Shown piece after piece: positions 1 to 5,966 of a DNA stretch of 15,303 bases. Every line of letters begins with the position of its first letter. Position 1 is the first letter of the stretch. The notes beneath the pieces were generated by a model, which searched no databases, was not told the DNA's origin, and worked only from the letters and a program-made list of their open reading frames with translations. The stretch is from contig CAJTZB010000047.1 in assembly GCA_910583815.1 (NCBI GenBank), positions 1 through 15,303 of the forward strand, written 5' to 3'. The position numbers and the translations under genes were made by a program. This DNA comes from an uncultured Lachnospiraceae bacterium. Lineage in GTDB: Bacteria; Bacillota; Clostridia; Lachnospirales; Lachnospiraceae.

Positions 1-395
1 GGCTTGCCCTGTTTGAAGGCGCAAAAGAGACCTTGGAAGGGCTTCGTGCAAAAGGAAAGGGGGTATACCTTTTAACAAATGCGCAGTATTCATTTACGGA
101 ACCGGAGCTTCGCGTCCTTGGCATTAAGGATTGCTTTGACGGAATTTTATATTCTTCCGTGGAAGGCATCAAAAAGCCGTCCGAAGATTTTTTTGGCCTT
201 CTTATAAAGCGGTATGGCCTAAAGAAAGAAGAATCTGTGATGGTGGGCAATGACCGTTTCAGCGATGTGCAAGGAGCGCTTGGTTACGGAATGGAATGCA
301 GATATCTCCATACAGAGCAGTCAACGCCGTTTGAAGGCGAACTGCCAGAAGGTTGTGTTCAGATAGCAAGGCTTTCGGACTTGCTTTTGGAGTGA
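1..395 (+). CDS. HAD-superfamily hydrolase, C-terminal part (5' truncated)
   Basis: The reading frame is open from base 3 and ends in TGA at 393-395, so the gene begins before the window; the TTG at 33 is internal, not the start. The visible part carries three haloacid dehalogenase landmarks: motif II in LLTNAQYS (Thr after two hydrophobic residues), the motif III lysine in GIKKPSEDFF, and motif IV in VGNDRFSDVQGA with the acidic pair that binds magnesium. The nucleophile motif DxD and most of the cap domain lie upstream. Members of this group are cytosolic phosphatases acting on small phosphorylated metabolites such as nucleotides or sugar phosphates; the closest flavour is the YjjG or Gph-like type, but the substrate cannot be told. 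The gene ends 29 nt before rubrerythrin, so the two may be co-transcribed. Family call is secure; specific role is not. Confidence 0.88.
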   Translation, partial: LALFEGAKETLEGLRAKGKGVYLLTNAQYSFTEPELRVLGIKDCFDGILYSSVEGIKKPSEDFFGLLIKRYGLKKEESVMVGNDRFSDVQGALGYGMECRYLHTEQSTPFEGELPEGCVQIARLSDLLLE

Positions 396-424
396 GGCCG
401 TCTGCGGCAGAATGGAGAGGTGTT

Positions 425-958
425 ATGGAGCTAAAAGGAAGCAAGACAGAACAGAATTTGAGAACCGCATTTGCCGGGGAAACACAAGCAAGGAGCAAGT
501 ATACTTACTTTGCAAGCGTGGCAAAGAAGGAAGGCTACGAACAGATTGCAGCGATTTTCACCGAGACTGCGGACAATGAAAAGGAACATGCAAAGCTTTG
601 GTTTGAAGCGCTTGGAGGGCTTGGGACAACGGCAGAGAACTTAGTCAGTGCTGCAGAAGGCGAGAATTACGAGTGGACCGAGATGTATGCACAGTTTGCA
701 AAGGAAGCAGAAGAAGAGGGATTCAAGGAGCTTGCACACAGGTTCCGTATGGTAGCAGAAATCGAGAAATCACATGAGGAGAGATACCGGAAACTGCTTG
801 ACAATGTAGAGATGAAGAAGGTATTTGAAAAGAGCGAAATCAAGATGTGGGAGTGCCGCAACTGCGGACATCTTGTGGTGGGAGAGAAGGCTCCAGAGGT
901 TTGTCCGGTATGTGCCCATCCACAGAGCTATTTTGAGATACGGAAGGAAAATTACTAA
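425..958 (+). CDS. rbr: Rubrerythrin
   Basis: This 177-residue protein is a classical rubrerythrin, a cytosolic non-haem iron peroxidase that reduces hydrogen peroxide in anaerobes using electrons from rubredoxin or NAD(P)H systems. The N-terminal ferritin-like four-helix domain (about residues 5-135) shows the diiron ligands expected for the family: Glu19, Glu52 and His55 (NEKEH), Glu94 and Glu97, then Glu114 and His117 (EIEKSH). The C-terminal rubredoxin-like domain has the iron-binding cysteines 144 and 147 (CRNC) and 160 and 163 (CPVC). The ATG at 425 is chosen because GGAGAGG lies at 414-420 and the protein then starts at the usual family N-terminus; the open frame continues upstream to 353 but that part has no family similarity. 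A strong terminator follows at once, so this is the end of a transcription unit. Confidence 0.97.
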   Translation: MELKGSKTEQNLRTAFAGETQARSKYTYFASVAKKEGYEQIAAIFTETADNEKEHAKLWFEALGGLGTTAENLVSAAEGENYEWTEMYAQFAKEAEEEGFKELAHRFRMVAEIEKSHEERYRKLLDNVEMKKVFEKSEIKMWECRNCGHLVVGEKAPEVCPVCAHPQSYFEIRKENY

Positions 959-1012
959 AATAAATGCAGTCGGGAAGCCATGTTTTTGGATTTTCCGGCT
1001 GCGTTTATTTTT
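957..1012 (+). terminator. Rho-independent terminator after rubrerythrin
   Basis: Bases 957-973 pair with 995-1011 in a 17-bp stem with only two G-U pairs, starting inside the rubrerythrin stop codon. The 3' arm runs into TTTATTTTT at 1004-1012. The loop is 21 nt. The A-rich 5' arm may let it also work on the opposite strand. Confidence 0.88.
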
Positions 1013-1022
1013 GCATTTCTCC

Positions 1023-1059
1023 TTGTCTTTTCTGATTGATTTAGTATAAAATGATACTA
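1023..1059 (+). promoter_or_regulatory. Putative promoter with overlapping inverted repeat, upstream of the LytTR regulator
   Basis: A -35-like TTGTCT (1023-1028) and a -10-like TATAAA (1045-1050) are separated by 16 bp. The -10 lies inside an inverted repeat, TAGTAT (1042-1047) and ATACTA (1054-1059) separated by 6 bp, which could be an operator. Both calls rest on sequence pattern only. Confidence 0.45.
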
Positions 1060-1064
1060 GCATC

Positions 1065-1078
1065 GGTATACAGATGGC
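1065..1078 (+). promoter_or_regulatory. LytTR-like motif in the regulator's own leader
   Basis: GGTATACAGATGGC occurs just downstream of the putative promoter. Its TACAGATGG core (1069-1077) resembles the ACAGTT-type half sites known for AgrA and related LytTR proteins. The same core recurs at 3374-3382 (+) and 3441-3449 (-), after the partner kinase gene. No second half site at the usual roughly 21-bp period is visible here, so binding is only suggested. Confidence 0.35.
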
Positions 1079-1145
1079 TTTGTGGCCCTGATATTATGGG
1101 ATGGTGGTACAAAAGATTGCGCGGCAGCGCAGAAGAGGAGCGGAT

Positions 1146-1892
1146 ATGCTTAAGATTTTTCTCTGTGATGATGACATGTTTTTTCTGTCGCTTGAGACGG
1201 ATTTAATAGAACGTATTATAAAAGAGGATGGGCTTTTAGCAGCAATTGCAGGAAAAGCAACTTCCATATCAGAAACGCTGACATTCTTAAAAAATAATCC
1301 AGGACATTATCTTGTGTTTTTGGATTTGGACTTTGGAAAGAACCAACCGAACGGAATCGACATCTCTGTGGCGCTGAAAAAGCAGACGAGAAATATTCAT
1401 ATTGTGTTTACTTCCAATCATCATGAAATGGCAATGAACGTATTGAAAAGCGGTGCGGAGCCGTTTGGCTTTCTGGAAAAGGGAACAGATATGAAGCTGC
1501 TCTCTTCCGGGTTCCGGCGCTATATCCATATGGCGCTTCACATGGAGCAGGAGGAGGCAGGTTCCAAAGATACTGTCTGCTTGACCGTAGGACTTGGGGA
1601 AACAGTGGAAATTGATGTTTCTGACATCTTGTATCTGGAAGCAGAAAAGGGGGTTTCCCACGGTATCACCTATCATACTGTAAACGGCTCAAAAATTACG
1701 GTTTTAGGGACATTGGGTGCTGAGGCAAAACGGCTTGGAGAGAATTTTCTGCGGGTGCACCGTTCCTTTCTTGTGGCAAAAAAGCAGATGATAGGCCTGC
1801 ATGGAGGTTTTCTTATCTTATCTGACCAGAGACAAATTCCCTGTTCCTTGCGTATGCAGACGGAGGTAAAACGATGGCTTCAGAAAAAGTAA
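1146..1892 (+). CDS. LytTR-family response regulator (AgrA/LytR type)
   Basis: This 248-residue protein has a CheY-like receiver domain (about residues 1-125) with the acidic cluster D8-D10 and the predicted phospho-acceptor D60 in LVFLDLDFG, as in AgrA. It is followed by a LytTR DNA-binding domain (about 143-246) recognised by DILYLEAEKG and the conserved NFLRVHRSFLV stretch. It should be the DNA-binding output of a two-component system whose kinase is the next gene, which starts 19 nt inside this one. The ATG at 1146 is preferred over the upstream ATG at 1101 because AGAGGAG (1134-1140) sits 5 nt before it and the protein then starts at the receiver fold; the 15 extra upstream codons are basic and unlike the family. 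Target genes are unknown. A LytTR-like motif in its leader hints at autoregulation. Confidence 0.95.
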   Translation: MLKIFLCDDDMFFLSLETDLIERIIKEDGLLAAIAGKATSISETLTFLKNNPGHYLVFLDLDFGKNQPNGIDISVALKKQTRNIHIVFTSNHHEMAMNVLKSGAEPFGFLEKGTDMKLLSSGFRRYIHMALHMEQEEAGSKDTVCLTVGLGETVEIDVSDILYLEAEKGVSHGITYHTVNGSKITVLGTLGAEAKRLGENFLRVHRSFLVAKKQMIGLHGGFLILSDQRQIPCSLRMQTEVKRWLQKK

Positions 1893-3331
1893 AGAACAGC
1901 CGTACAAAACAAATAATTACATGGATTGCAATGATTCTTTTAGGAGGAACGGCGCTTCTCCTGCTTTTGAGAAGAGTAAATTTTGGTACGCCGCTTGGAA
2001 TCGACATCGCTGCGCTTGTGCTGCTGACGCTCCATGTCAAAGGAGCAAAGCAGGTTCCGTTTTCACTTTCTTCCTGTTTCCTGCTTTTTTCACTGCTTGT
2101 AACAGAATTGGTCGGTTTTGGACTTTACGTTGGTGGAATGCCTTATGTGCCAATGATTTCGTTTCTGATGCTGGTCGATTTGATTGTAATATTGATTTGG
2201 CAGACAGGACATATCAAGATATATGCCCTTGGCACATCTGTCACTGTGATTACTGGCAGTTTGATTCTCATTGGATATCGGCTTCTTTCTCGCAGGTTTA
2301 TATATGAATATTATGAAGCAGCGAACCGATATTCCTTAACTGCCTTGGAGAAAACAGGTGTTATCCTGCTTGCTGCCATATGTTATTTTCTGATTTGTAC
2401 AGCAGTGCTTAGACTGCTTTTCTTTCTGGCAAAAAAGCTGTGGGGCAGTCTTTTTAAAAGGATTTCGGAAAGGTTGCATGGAATAGAGCTATATATTTTA
2501 ATGCTTGTTGCTTTTGTGCTGATTATTTTGATAGCAATGCAGACAAGTTATTATGTGGTTAACAAAAAAGGTATAGTGTTGGATCCTTTGCAGTGGTTTC
2601 AGATATTTTTTCTTTTAATTACTGCTGTTTATATCTGCCTGCTGATAAAAGCAGTTGCAATCAAGGAAAACATGCGTGTTGTACAGGATGAAAAAGATAT
2701 GCTTTCTGCTTACAATGCAAGTTTAGAAGCCAACTTGGGCGATATGCGGGAAATCCGGCATGATACAAAAAATCTGTTCCTGACAATGGCAGGTTTTGTG
2801 GAGCGGAGTGATGATGCGGAAATGAAGGAGTTCTATGCCAAAAACATTGTTCCTTTTATACAGAACGCACTTGTAAAAAACGAATTGCTGGATAAATTAA
2901 AGCTTCTGCAGGATGAGCACCTGAAGTATTTTTTATATTACAAGCTGATGGAAAAAATAGAAAGCGGAGTGCCAATCGGATTAGAGCTGTCGTCTTCTGC
3001 CCATCTGGAGGCAGGATATGGCGACATGGTTCGTCTGCTTGGCATACTGATTGACAATGCTGCAGAAGAGGCAAAGCTTGCGCATGGGGCGGTAAATATA
3101 AAGATTACCGAAGACGGCGAAAGTGTTGGTATCCGTATCGGAAATGACATCCGCCCGGAGACTAAGACACGCGGCATTATTGCAGGAACAACCGATAAGG
3201 GGCTTGGGCGTGGAAACGGACTTCTGATCGCAAAAAAGATTATAAAAAAGTATGATAACCTTTTGCTGAACTCTTATTTTACGGAGAAGGAGTTTGTGCA
3301 GTATCTGAGAATTACAAAAAATAGAATATGA
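1874..3331 (+). CDS. GHKL-domain sensor histidine kinase (AgrC type)
   Basis: This 485-residue membrane kinase overlaps the response regulator by 19 nt, which indicates translational coupling and a cognate pair. About seven or eight hydrophobic segments span residues 15-33, 42-54, 63-84, 94-109, 117-135, 160-185, 204-222 and 240-259, so the sensor is embedded in the membrane without a large extracellular domain, as in AgrC-like peptide sensors. A short coiled-coil linker leads to the phosphorylation site His296 in REIRHDTKNLF, the HD(x)KN pattern of the HPK10 group. The ATPase follows with N-box LIDNAAEEA (Asn395) and G-box GLGRGNGL (443-450). No agrD-like peptide precursor or AgrB protease is seen next to it, so the signal is unknown; it could be an orphan quorum-type sensor or respond to antimicrobial peptides. 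Confidence 0.94.
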   Translation: MASEKVKNSRTKQIITWIAMILLGGTALLLLLRRVNFGTPLGIDIAALVLLTLHVKGAKQVPFSLSSCFLLFSLLVTELVGFGLYVGGMPYVPMISFLMLVDLIVILIWQTGHIKIYALGTSVTVITGSLILIGYRLLSRRFIYEYYEAANRYSLTALEKTGVILLAAICYFLICTAVLRLLFFLAKKLWGSLFKRISERLHGIELYILMLVAFVLIILIAMQTSYYVVNKKGIVLDPLQWFQIFFLLITAVYICLLIKAVAIKENMRVVQDEKDMLSAYNASLEANLGDMREIRHDTKNLFLTMAGFVERSDDAEMKEFYAKNIVPFIQNALVKNELLDKLKLLQDEHLKYFLYYKLMEKIESGVPIGLELSSSAHLEAGYGDMVRLLGILIDNAAEEAKLAHGAVNIKITEDGESVGIRIGNDIRPETKTRGIIAGTTDKGLGRGNGLLIAKKIIKKYDNLLLNSYFTEKEFVQYLRITKNRI

Positions 3332-3341
3332 GTGACTGCAC

Positions 3342-3370
3342 TTGACAAAACCATAAGACTGTAGTAGTCT
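3342..3370 (+). promoter_or_regulatory. Possible promoter after the kinase gene
   Basis: A perfect -35 consensus TTGACA (3342-3347) is followed after 17 bp by TAGTCT (3365-3370), a weak -10 matching 3 of 6 consensus bases. A strong -35 with a poor -10 may suit activator-dependent transcription. It would drive a short transcript of about 150 nt ending at the terminator at 3482-3527. The -10 half overlaps the left arm of the first hairpin. Confidence 0.35.
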
Positions 3371-3397
3371 ACATACAGATGGACTACTACAGTCTTA
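3354..3397 (+). repeat. Perfect 16-bp inverted repeat carrying a LytTR-like motif
   Basis: Bases 3354-3369 are exactly complementary to 3382-3397, with a 12-nt loop (3370-3381). The motif TACAGATGG spans the loop and the first base of the 3' arm (3374-3382). No T-run follows, so it is not a standard terminator. It could be an operator or an RNA hairpin. Confidence 0.8.
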
Positions 3398-3410
3398 CGG
3401 CAAACAGAGA

Positions 3411-3464
3411 AAGATAGCGTCGGTGTGCAGATGCGTGTTGCCATCTGTACACCGACGCTATCTT
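3411..3464 (+). repeat. Near-perfect 23-bp inverted repeat after the kinase gene
   Basis: Bases 3411-3433 pair with 3442-3464, with one G-U pair and an 8-nt loop (3434-3441). The 3' arm read on the minus strand contains CGGTGTACAGATGGC, which differs at one base from CGGTATACAGATGGC at 1064-1078 in the regulator leader. No T-tract follows. The length and symmetry are beyond what a terminator needs. Confidence 0.85.
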
Positions 3465-3481
3465 GCCTGAATGAAGCAGTG

Positions 3482-3527
3482 ACTGCCTGAACGCTGGAGA
3501 CTTTCCTATAGTTCAGGCAGTTTTTTT
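3482..3527 (+). terminator. Rho-independent terminator closing the two-component region
   Basis: ACTGCCTGAAC (3482-3492) pairs perfectly with GTTCAGGCAGT (3511-3521), followed by a run of seven T (3521-3527). The 18-nt loop can form a small inner GGA/TCC stem. It would end both read-through from the kinase gene and any transcript starting near 3377. Confidence 0.88.
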
Positions 3528-3544
3528 GTTTCGGGGCAGAATGC

Positions 3545-3573
3545 TTGCTTTTGCCGTTTTCTTAACATAGACT
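3545..3573 (+). promoter_or_regulatory. Putative promoter of murT-gatD
   Basis: TTGCTT (3545-3550) and TAGACT (3568-3573) are separated by exactly 17 bp, each matching 4 of 6 consensus bases. Transcription would start near 3580, just ahead of the structured leader element at 3589-3689, and after the terminator at 3527. Confidence 0.45.
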
Positions 3574-3588
3574 GCTTTTCAAGAAACA

Positions 3589-3689
3589 GCAGAACTCTGA
3601 ATGACATACAGCTTGGTTTTTGACACGGTTCTATGCGGCAAAAACCAAGCTCTGGTTTGAGGTGTGCCAGAAGGAAGTTCTGCGGAACT
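3589..3689 (+). ncRNA. Structured leader RNA element, copy A (murT leader)
   Basis: P1 is GCAGAACT (3589-3596) with AGTTCTGC (3676-3683). P2 is CATAC (3605-3609) with GTGTG (3662-3666). P3 is a perfect 13-bp stem, 3610-3622 with 3639-3651, capped by a 16-nt loop (3623-3638). Unpaired blocks shared with copies B and C are CAGAAGG after P2 and CGGAACT (3683-3689), which lies 17 nt before the murT ATG. The region cannot be coding upstream of 3605 because of a stop at 3602. It looks like a cis-acting RNA in the 5' UTR. I do not recognise a named riboswitch. An alternative is a dispersed palindromic DNA repeat, but the stems differ in base sequence between copies while remaining paired. Confidence 0.6.
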
Positions 3690-3706
3690 TTAATAAGAAG
3701 GAAGAG

Positions 3707-5068
3707 ATGTCCGTGGGAATAAGGACAAAATTGGCGGTTTGTCTGGCAAAGTTCAGCAGCCAAATGATTCAGAGAACAAAGCTGGGAAGAGGCACGACAT
3801 TGCCCGGACGGATTGCGGAGATGCTTGCTCCTAAATTGCTTCAGGAACTGTCCGGCATGGTCCGTGAAAAAGTAATTGTGACAATGGGGACAAACGGAAA
3901 GACAACGACAAATAATCTGCTATGCCAGACATTAGAAGCGGAAGGGAAGAAAGTCATTTGTAACCGGCTTGGGGCGAATATGAAAAACGGAATCATTTCT
4001 GCGTTTGTTCTGGCGGCGAGGAAGGATGGAAGACTTGATGCAGACTATGCTTGCATTGAAGTGGATGAACTCGCGGCGGCTACTGTGGTTCCGCTGCTTG
4101 CGCCGGACTGCATTGTGCTTACGAATATTTTTAGGGACCAGTTGGATCGCTATGGAGAAATCGACATAATATGTCGAAAAATAAAAGAGGCTGTACAGAC
4201 CTTGCCAAAGGCGATGCTTGTTATCAATAGTGATGATATTTTTTCCTATGCTCTGGCATGTGAGTGCGGAAACCCGGTGGTTCTGTATGGCATTAAGGAG
4301 AATGAGTTTCATGATATGGCTTCTGAAGGCTTTCCGGACAGTCTGTTTTGCCGTTTTTGCGGAGAGCGCCTGTCGTACGATTTCTTTCATTATGGGCATC
4401 TGGGCAGTTGGCATTGTTTTCATTGCGGTGCGAAAAGGCCATCGCCTGTTTTTACGGCGAGTGACATCTGGTTTGACGGAGAAGGTTGTTCCTTTTCTTT
4501 GGATGGACAATTGTTTACGGCGCAGACAAAAGCGTATTACAGTATTTATAATATACTTTCTGCCTATACTGCGCTTTATGCGGCAGAAGCAGAGGCCTTC
4601 GCTTTTGAAGAGACGGTTCGGAATTTTGATTACGGAAACAAAAGAGAAGAAAAATTTTTTATTAATGGTGCGCATGTACAGCTTTATCTTGCCAAAAATC
4701 CGGTCGGATTTCAGCAGAAGCTTGTGATGCTGCGGCGGGACTCATCCCCAAAGGACATTATCATACAAATCAATGACAATGCACAGGACGGAAAGGATGT
4801 TTCGTGGCTTTGGGATGTTGATTTTAGCGCTTTTGCAAAGCTTCATGCAGTCACAGTGCTTACCGCGGGGCTGCGCCGTTATGATATGCAGCTGCGTCTG
4901 AAATATGAGGACATTCCATGTGAAACGATAGACGATATTGAGATAGCAGTAGAAGAGCTGACGGAGAAAGGCACAAAAAACCTGTATGTTATTTCTAATT
5001 ATTCTGGCCTATATGAAATGAACCAGATGCTGAAACGGATGCAAAAGAAAGGAGAAGCACCATTATGA
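3707..5068 (+). CDS. murT: Lipid II isoglutaminyl synthase, Mur ligase subunit MurT
   Basis: This 453-residue protein is the MurT subunit of the MurT-GatD complex, which amidates the second-position glutamate of lipid II to isoglutamine at the inner face of the membrane using ammonia from glutamine and ATP. The Mur ligase ATP-binding loop is GTNGKTTTNN (61-70). A four-cysteine zinc-ribbon insert typical of MurT follows: Cys215 and Cys218 (CRFC), Cys237 and Cys240 (CFHC). The C-terminal DUF1727 domain has NPVGFQQ (331-337) and DGKDVSWLWDVDF (361-373). The ATG at 3707 gives the normal family N-terminus and has a purine-rich AGAAGGAAG ribosome site before it; an open frame extends 29 codons upstream through the leader element but only from a TTG in the P3 stem. 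The stop overlaps the gatD start by 4 nt (ATGA), so the two are translationally coupled. Confidence 0.97.
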   Translation: MSVGIRTKLAVCLAKFSSQMIQRTKLGRGTTLPGRIAEMLAPKLLQELSGMVREKVIVTMGTNGKTTTNNLLCQTLEAEGKKVICNRLGANMKNGIISAFVLAARKDGRLDADYACIEVDELAAATVVPLLAPDCIVLTNIFRDQLDRYGEIDIICRKIKEAVQTLPKAMLVINSDDIFSYALACECGNPVVLYGIKENEFHDMASEGFPDSLFCRFCGERLSYDFFHYGHLGSWHCFHCGAKRPSPVFTASDIWFDGEGCSFSLDGQLFTAQTKAYYSIYNILSAYTALYAAEAEAFAFEETVRNFDYGNKREEKFFINGAHVQLYLAKNPVGFQQKLVMLRRDSSPKDIIIQINDNAQDGKDVSWLWDVDFSAFAKLHAVTVLTAGLRRYDMQLRLKYEDIPCETIDDIEIAVEELTEKGTKNLYVISNYSGLYEMNQMLKRMQKKGEAPL

Positions 5069-5772
5069 AACTGACCATCGGACATATCTACCCGGATTTG
5101 CTGAATCTGTATGGTGACCGGGGCAACATCCAGTGCCTTAGGAAGCGTCTGGAATGGCGCGGCATAGAAGCTGAGGTGTTTCCGTTTTGCTTTGGCGATC
5201 TGATTGACTTTAGAAAACTGGATATTGTGATGCTGGGTGGTGGCTCTGACAGGGAGCAGGAGATTGCAGCGGGAAATCTGAGGGCAATCAGACAGGAAGT
5301 TCATGAATTTGTTGAGGATGGCGGAGTGCTGCTTGCTGTCTGCGGTGGCTATCAGCTTTTGGGTGAATATTACAGGACAAGCGGCAAAATTATTGAAGGA
5401 ATGGGAATCCTTGATATTTATACGGAATGGAAACCGGAACGGATTGTTCAGAATGTGATACTGCAAAGTCCGCTGTTTTCGACAGAGGTTGTTGGATTTG
5501 TAAATCATGGAGGACGTACCTATATTGGGGATTATATGCCGTTTGGAACGGTGAAGTTTGGTTTGGGCAACACGGAGCATTCCAGACAGGAAGGGCTTGT
5601 CTATAAAAACGTCATTGCAACCTACCTGCATGGGCCGTTGCTTCCGAAAAATCCTGTGGTATGTGACTATCTGATAGAGAAGGCGATGCAGCGCAAATAT
5701 GGGAGCAATGTTATATTAAAGCTTCTTCCTGATACAGAAGAGCAGAGGGCACAGAAGTATATGATGGAATAG
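5065..5772 (+). CDS. gatD: Lipid II isoglutaminyl synthase, glutaminase subunit GatD
   Basis: This 235-residue class I glutamine amidotransferase releases ammonia from glutamine and passes it to MurT for amidation of lipid II. The nucleophile elbow is AVCGGYQLLG with Cys93, and the conserved histidine is His189 in TYLHGPLLPKNP; both sit at the positions known from GatD of Gram-positive cocci (Cys94 and His189 in Staphylococcus aureus). Unlike CobQ or PdxT proteins of similar fold, it is a stand-alone domain next to MurT, which settles the identity. Its ATG lies within the murT stop (ATGA), and the ribosome site AAAGGAGAAG lies inside the end of murT. A terminator follows within 35 nt, making murT-gatD a two-gene operon. 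Confidence 0.97.
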   Translation: MKLTIGHIYPDLLNLYGDRGNIQCLRKRLEWRGIEAEVFPFCFGDLIDFRKLDIVMLGGGSDREQEIAAGNLRAIRQEVHEFVEDGGVLLAVCGGYQLLGEYYRTSGKIIEGMGILDIYTEWKPERIVQNVILQSPLFSTEVVGFVNHGGRTYIGDYMPFGTVKFGLGNTEHSRQEGLVYKNVIATYLHGPLLPKNPVVCDYLIEKAMQRKYGSNVILKLLPDTEEQRAQKYMME

Positions 5773-5803
5773 CAGTGCCGGTATTGCGGGCGCTGTTGTT
5801 TTT
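5771..5803 (+). terminator. Probable terminator of murT-gatD
   Basis: CAGTGCC (5773-5779) pairs with GGCGCTG (5789-5795) with one G-U pair and a 9-nt loop; the stem can extend with A5771-T5797 and G5772-T5796. It is followed by TTGTTTTT (5796-5803). Confidence 0.7.
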
Positions 5804-5873
5804 CTGAAAATTTATATAATTCAAAGTATTTTTTCTTTTTTTATCTTGTGAACTCCCCTTATTTGTAGTACCA

Positions 5874-5879
5874 TATAAT
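5874..5879 (+). promoter_or_regulatory. Possible -10 box (TATAAT) upstream of the SGNH gene
   Basis: A perfect TATAAT lies 90 nt before the SGNH open frame, preceded by a very T-rich stretch (5806-5845). The best -35 candidate, TTGTGA (5846-5851), is 22 bp away, too far for a normal promoter, so an activator or another sigma factor would be needed. Another TATAAT at 5815-5820 has no good -35 either. Confidence 0.35.
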
Positions 5880-5883
5880 TAAG

Positions 5884-5935
5884 CATAACAGGGCGGATGC
5901 AATGCCGTAACAGGCATCTGCATCTGTCTGCTATG
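5884..5935 (+). promoter_or_regulatory. Leader hairpin upstream of the SGNH lipoprotein
   Basis: The inner stem pairs 5894-5906 with 5913-5926 (13 bp, one G-U, one bulged C at 5918) around a 6-nt loop, GTAACA. CATA (5884-5887) and TATG (5932-5935) can extend it outward. It would start about at the +1 of the TATAAT promoter, and no T-run follows, so a 5'-end stabiliser or a regulatory leader is more likely than a terminator. Confidence 0.55.
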
Positions 5936-5952
5936 GAAAAAATCAGAAGTAT

Positions 5953-5966
5953 GGGGTGTTAATATC
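5953..5966 (+). promoter_or_regulatory. Ribosome site and unusual start codon of the SGNH lipoprotein
   Basis: GGGGTG (5953-5958) is a good Shine-Dalgarno match and is followed after 5 nt by ATC (5964-5966), exactly where an ATG would be expected. No ATG, GTG or TTG is present in this frame between the stop at 5886 and 6063. Translation may begin at ATC, or a start codon has been lost by mutation or sequencing error. Confidence 0.5.

Noticed and set aside
3431..3490. 19-codon peptide (MRVAICTPTLSCLNEAVTA) as a possible signal-peptide precursor for the kinase
   Set aside because: There is no ribosome site, it starts in the arm of a 23-bp hairpin, and no AgrB-like protease is present. A similar ICTPTLS stretch on the minus strand is just the result of the inverted repeat.
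3605..3706. N-terminal extension of murT through the leader element (29 codons from TTG 3620)
   Set aside because: The frame is open, as it also is across copies B and C, but the sequence has no family similarity, no ribosome site before the TTG, and the TTG is buried in the P3 stem. The three possible extensions share residues only where the DNA blocks are shared, mainly YAAK in A and B.
3932..4675. Minus-strand open frame of 247 codons opposite murT
   Set aside because: Strongly basic, no recognisable motif, and lies fully inside murT, whose zinc ribbon and ATP loop are clear.
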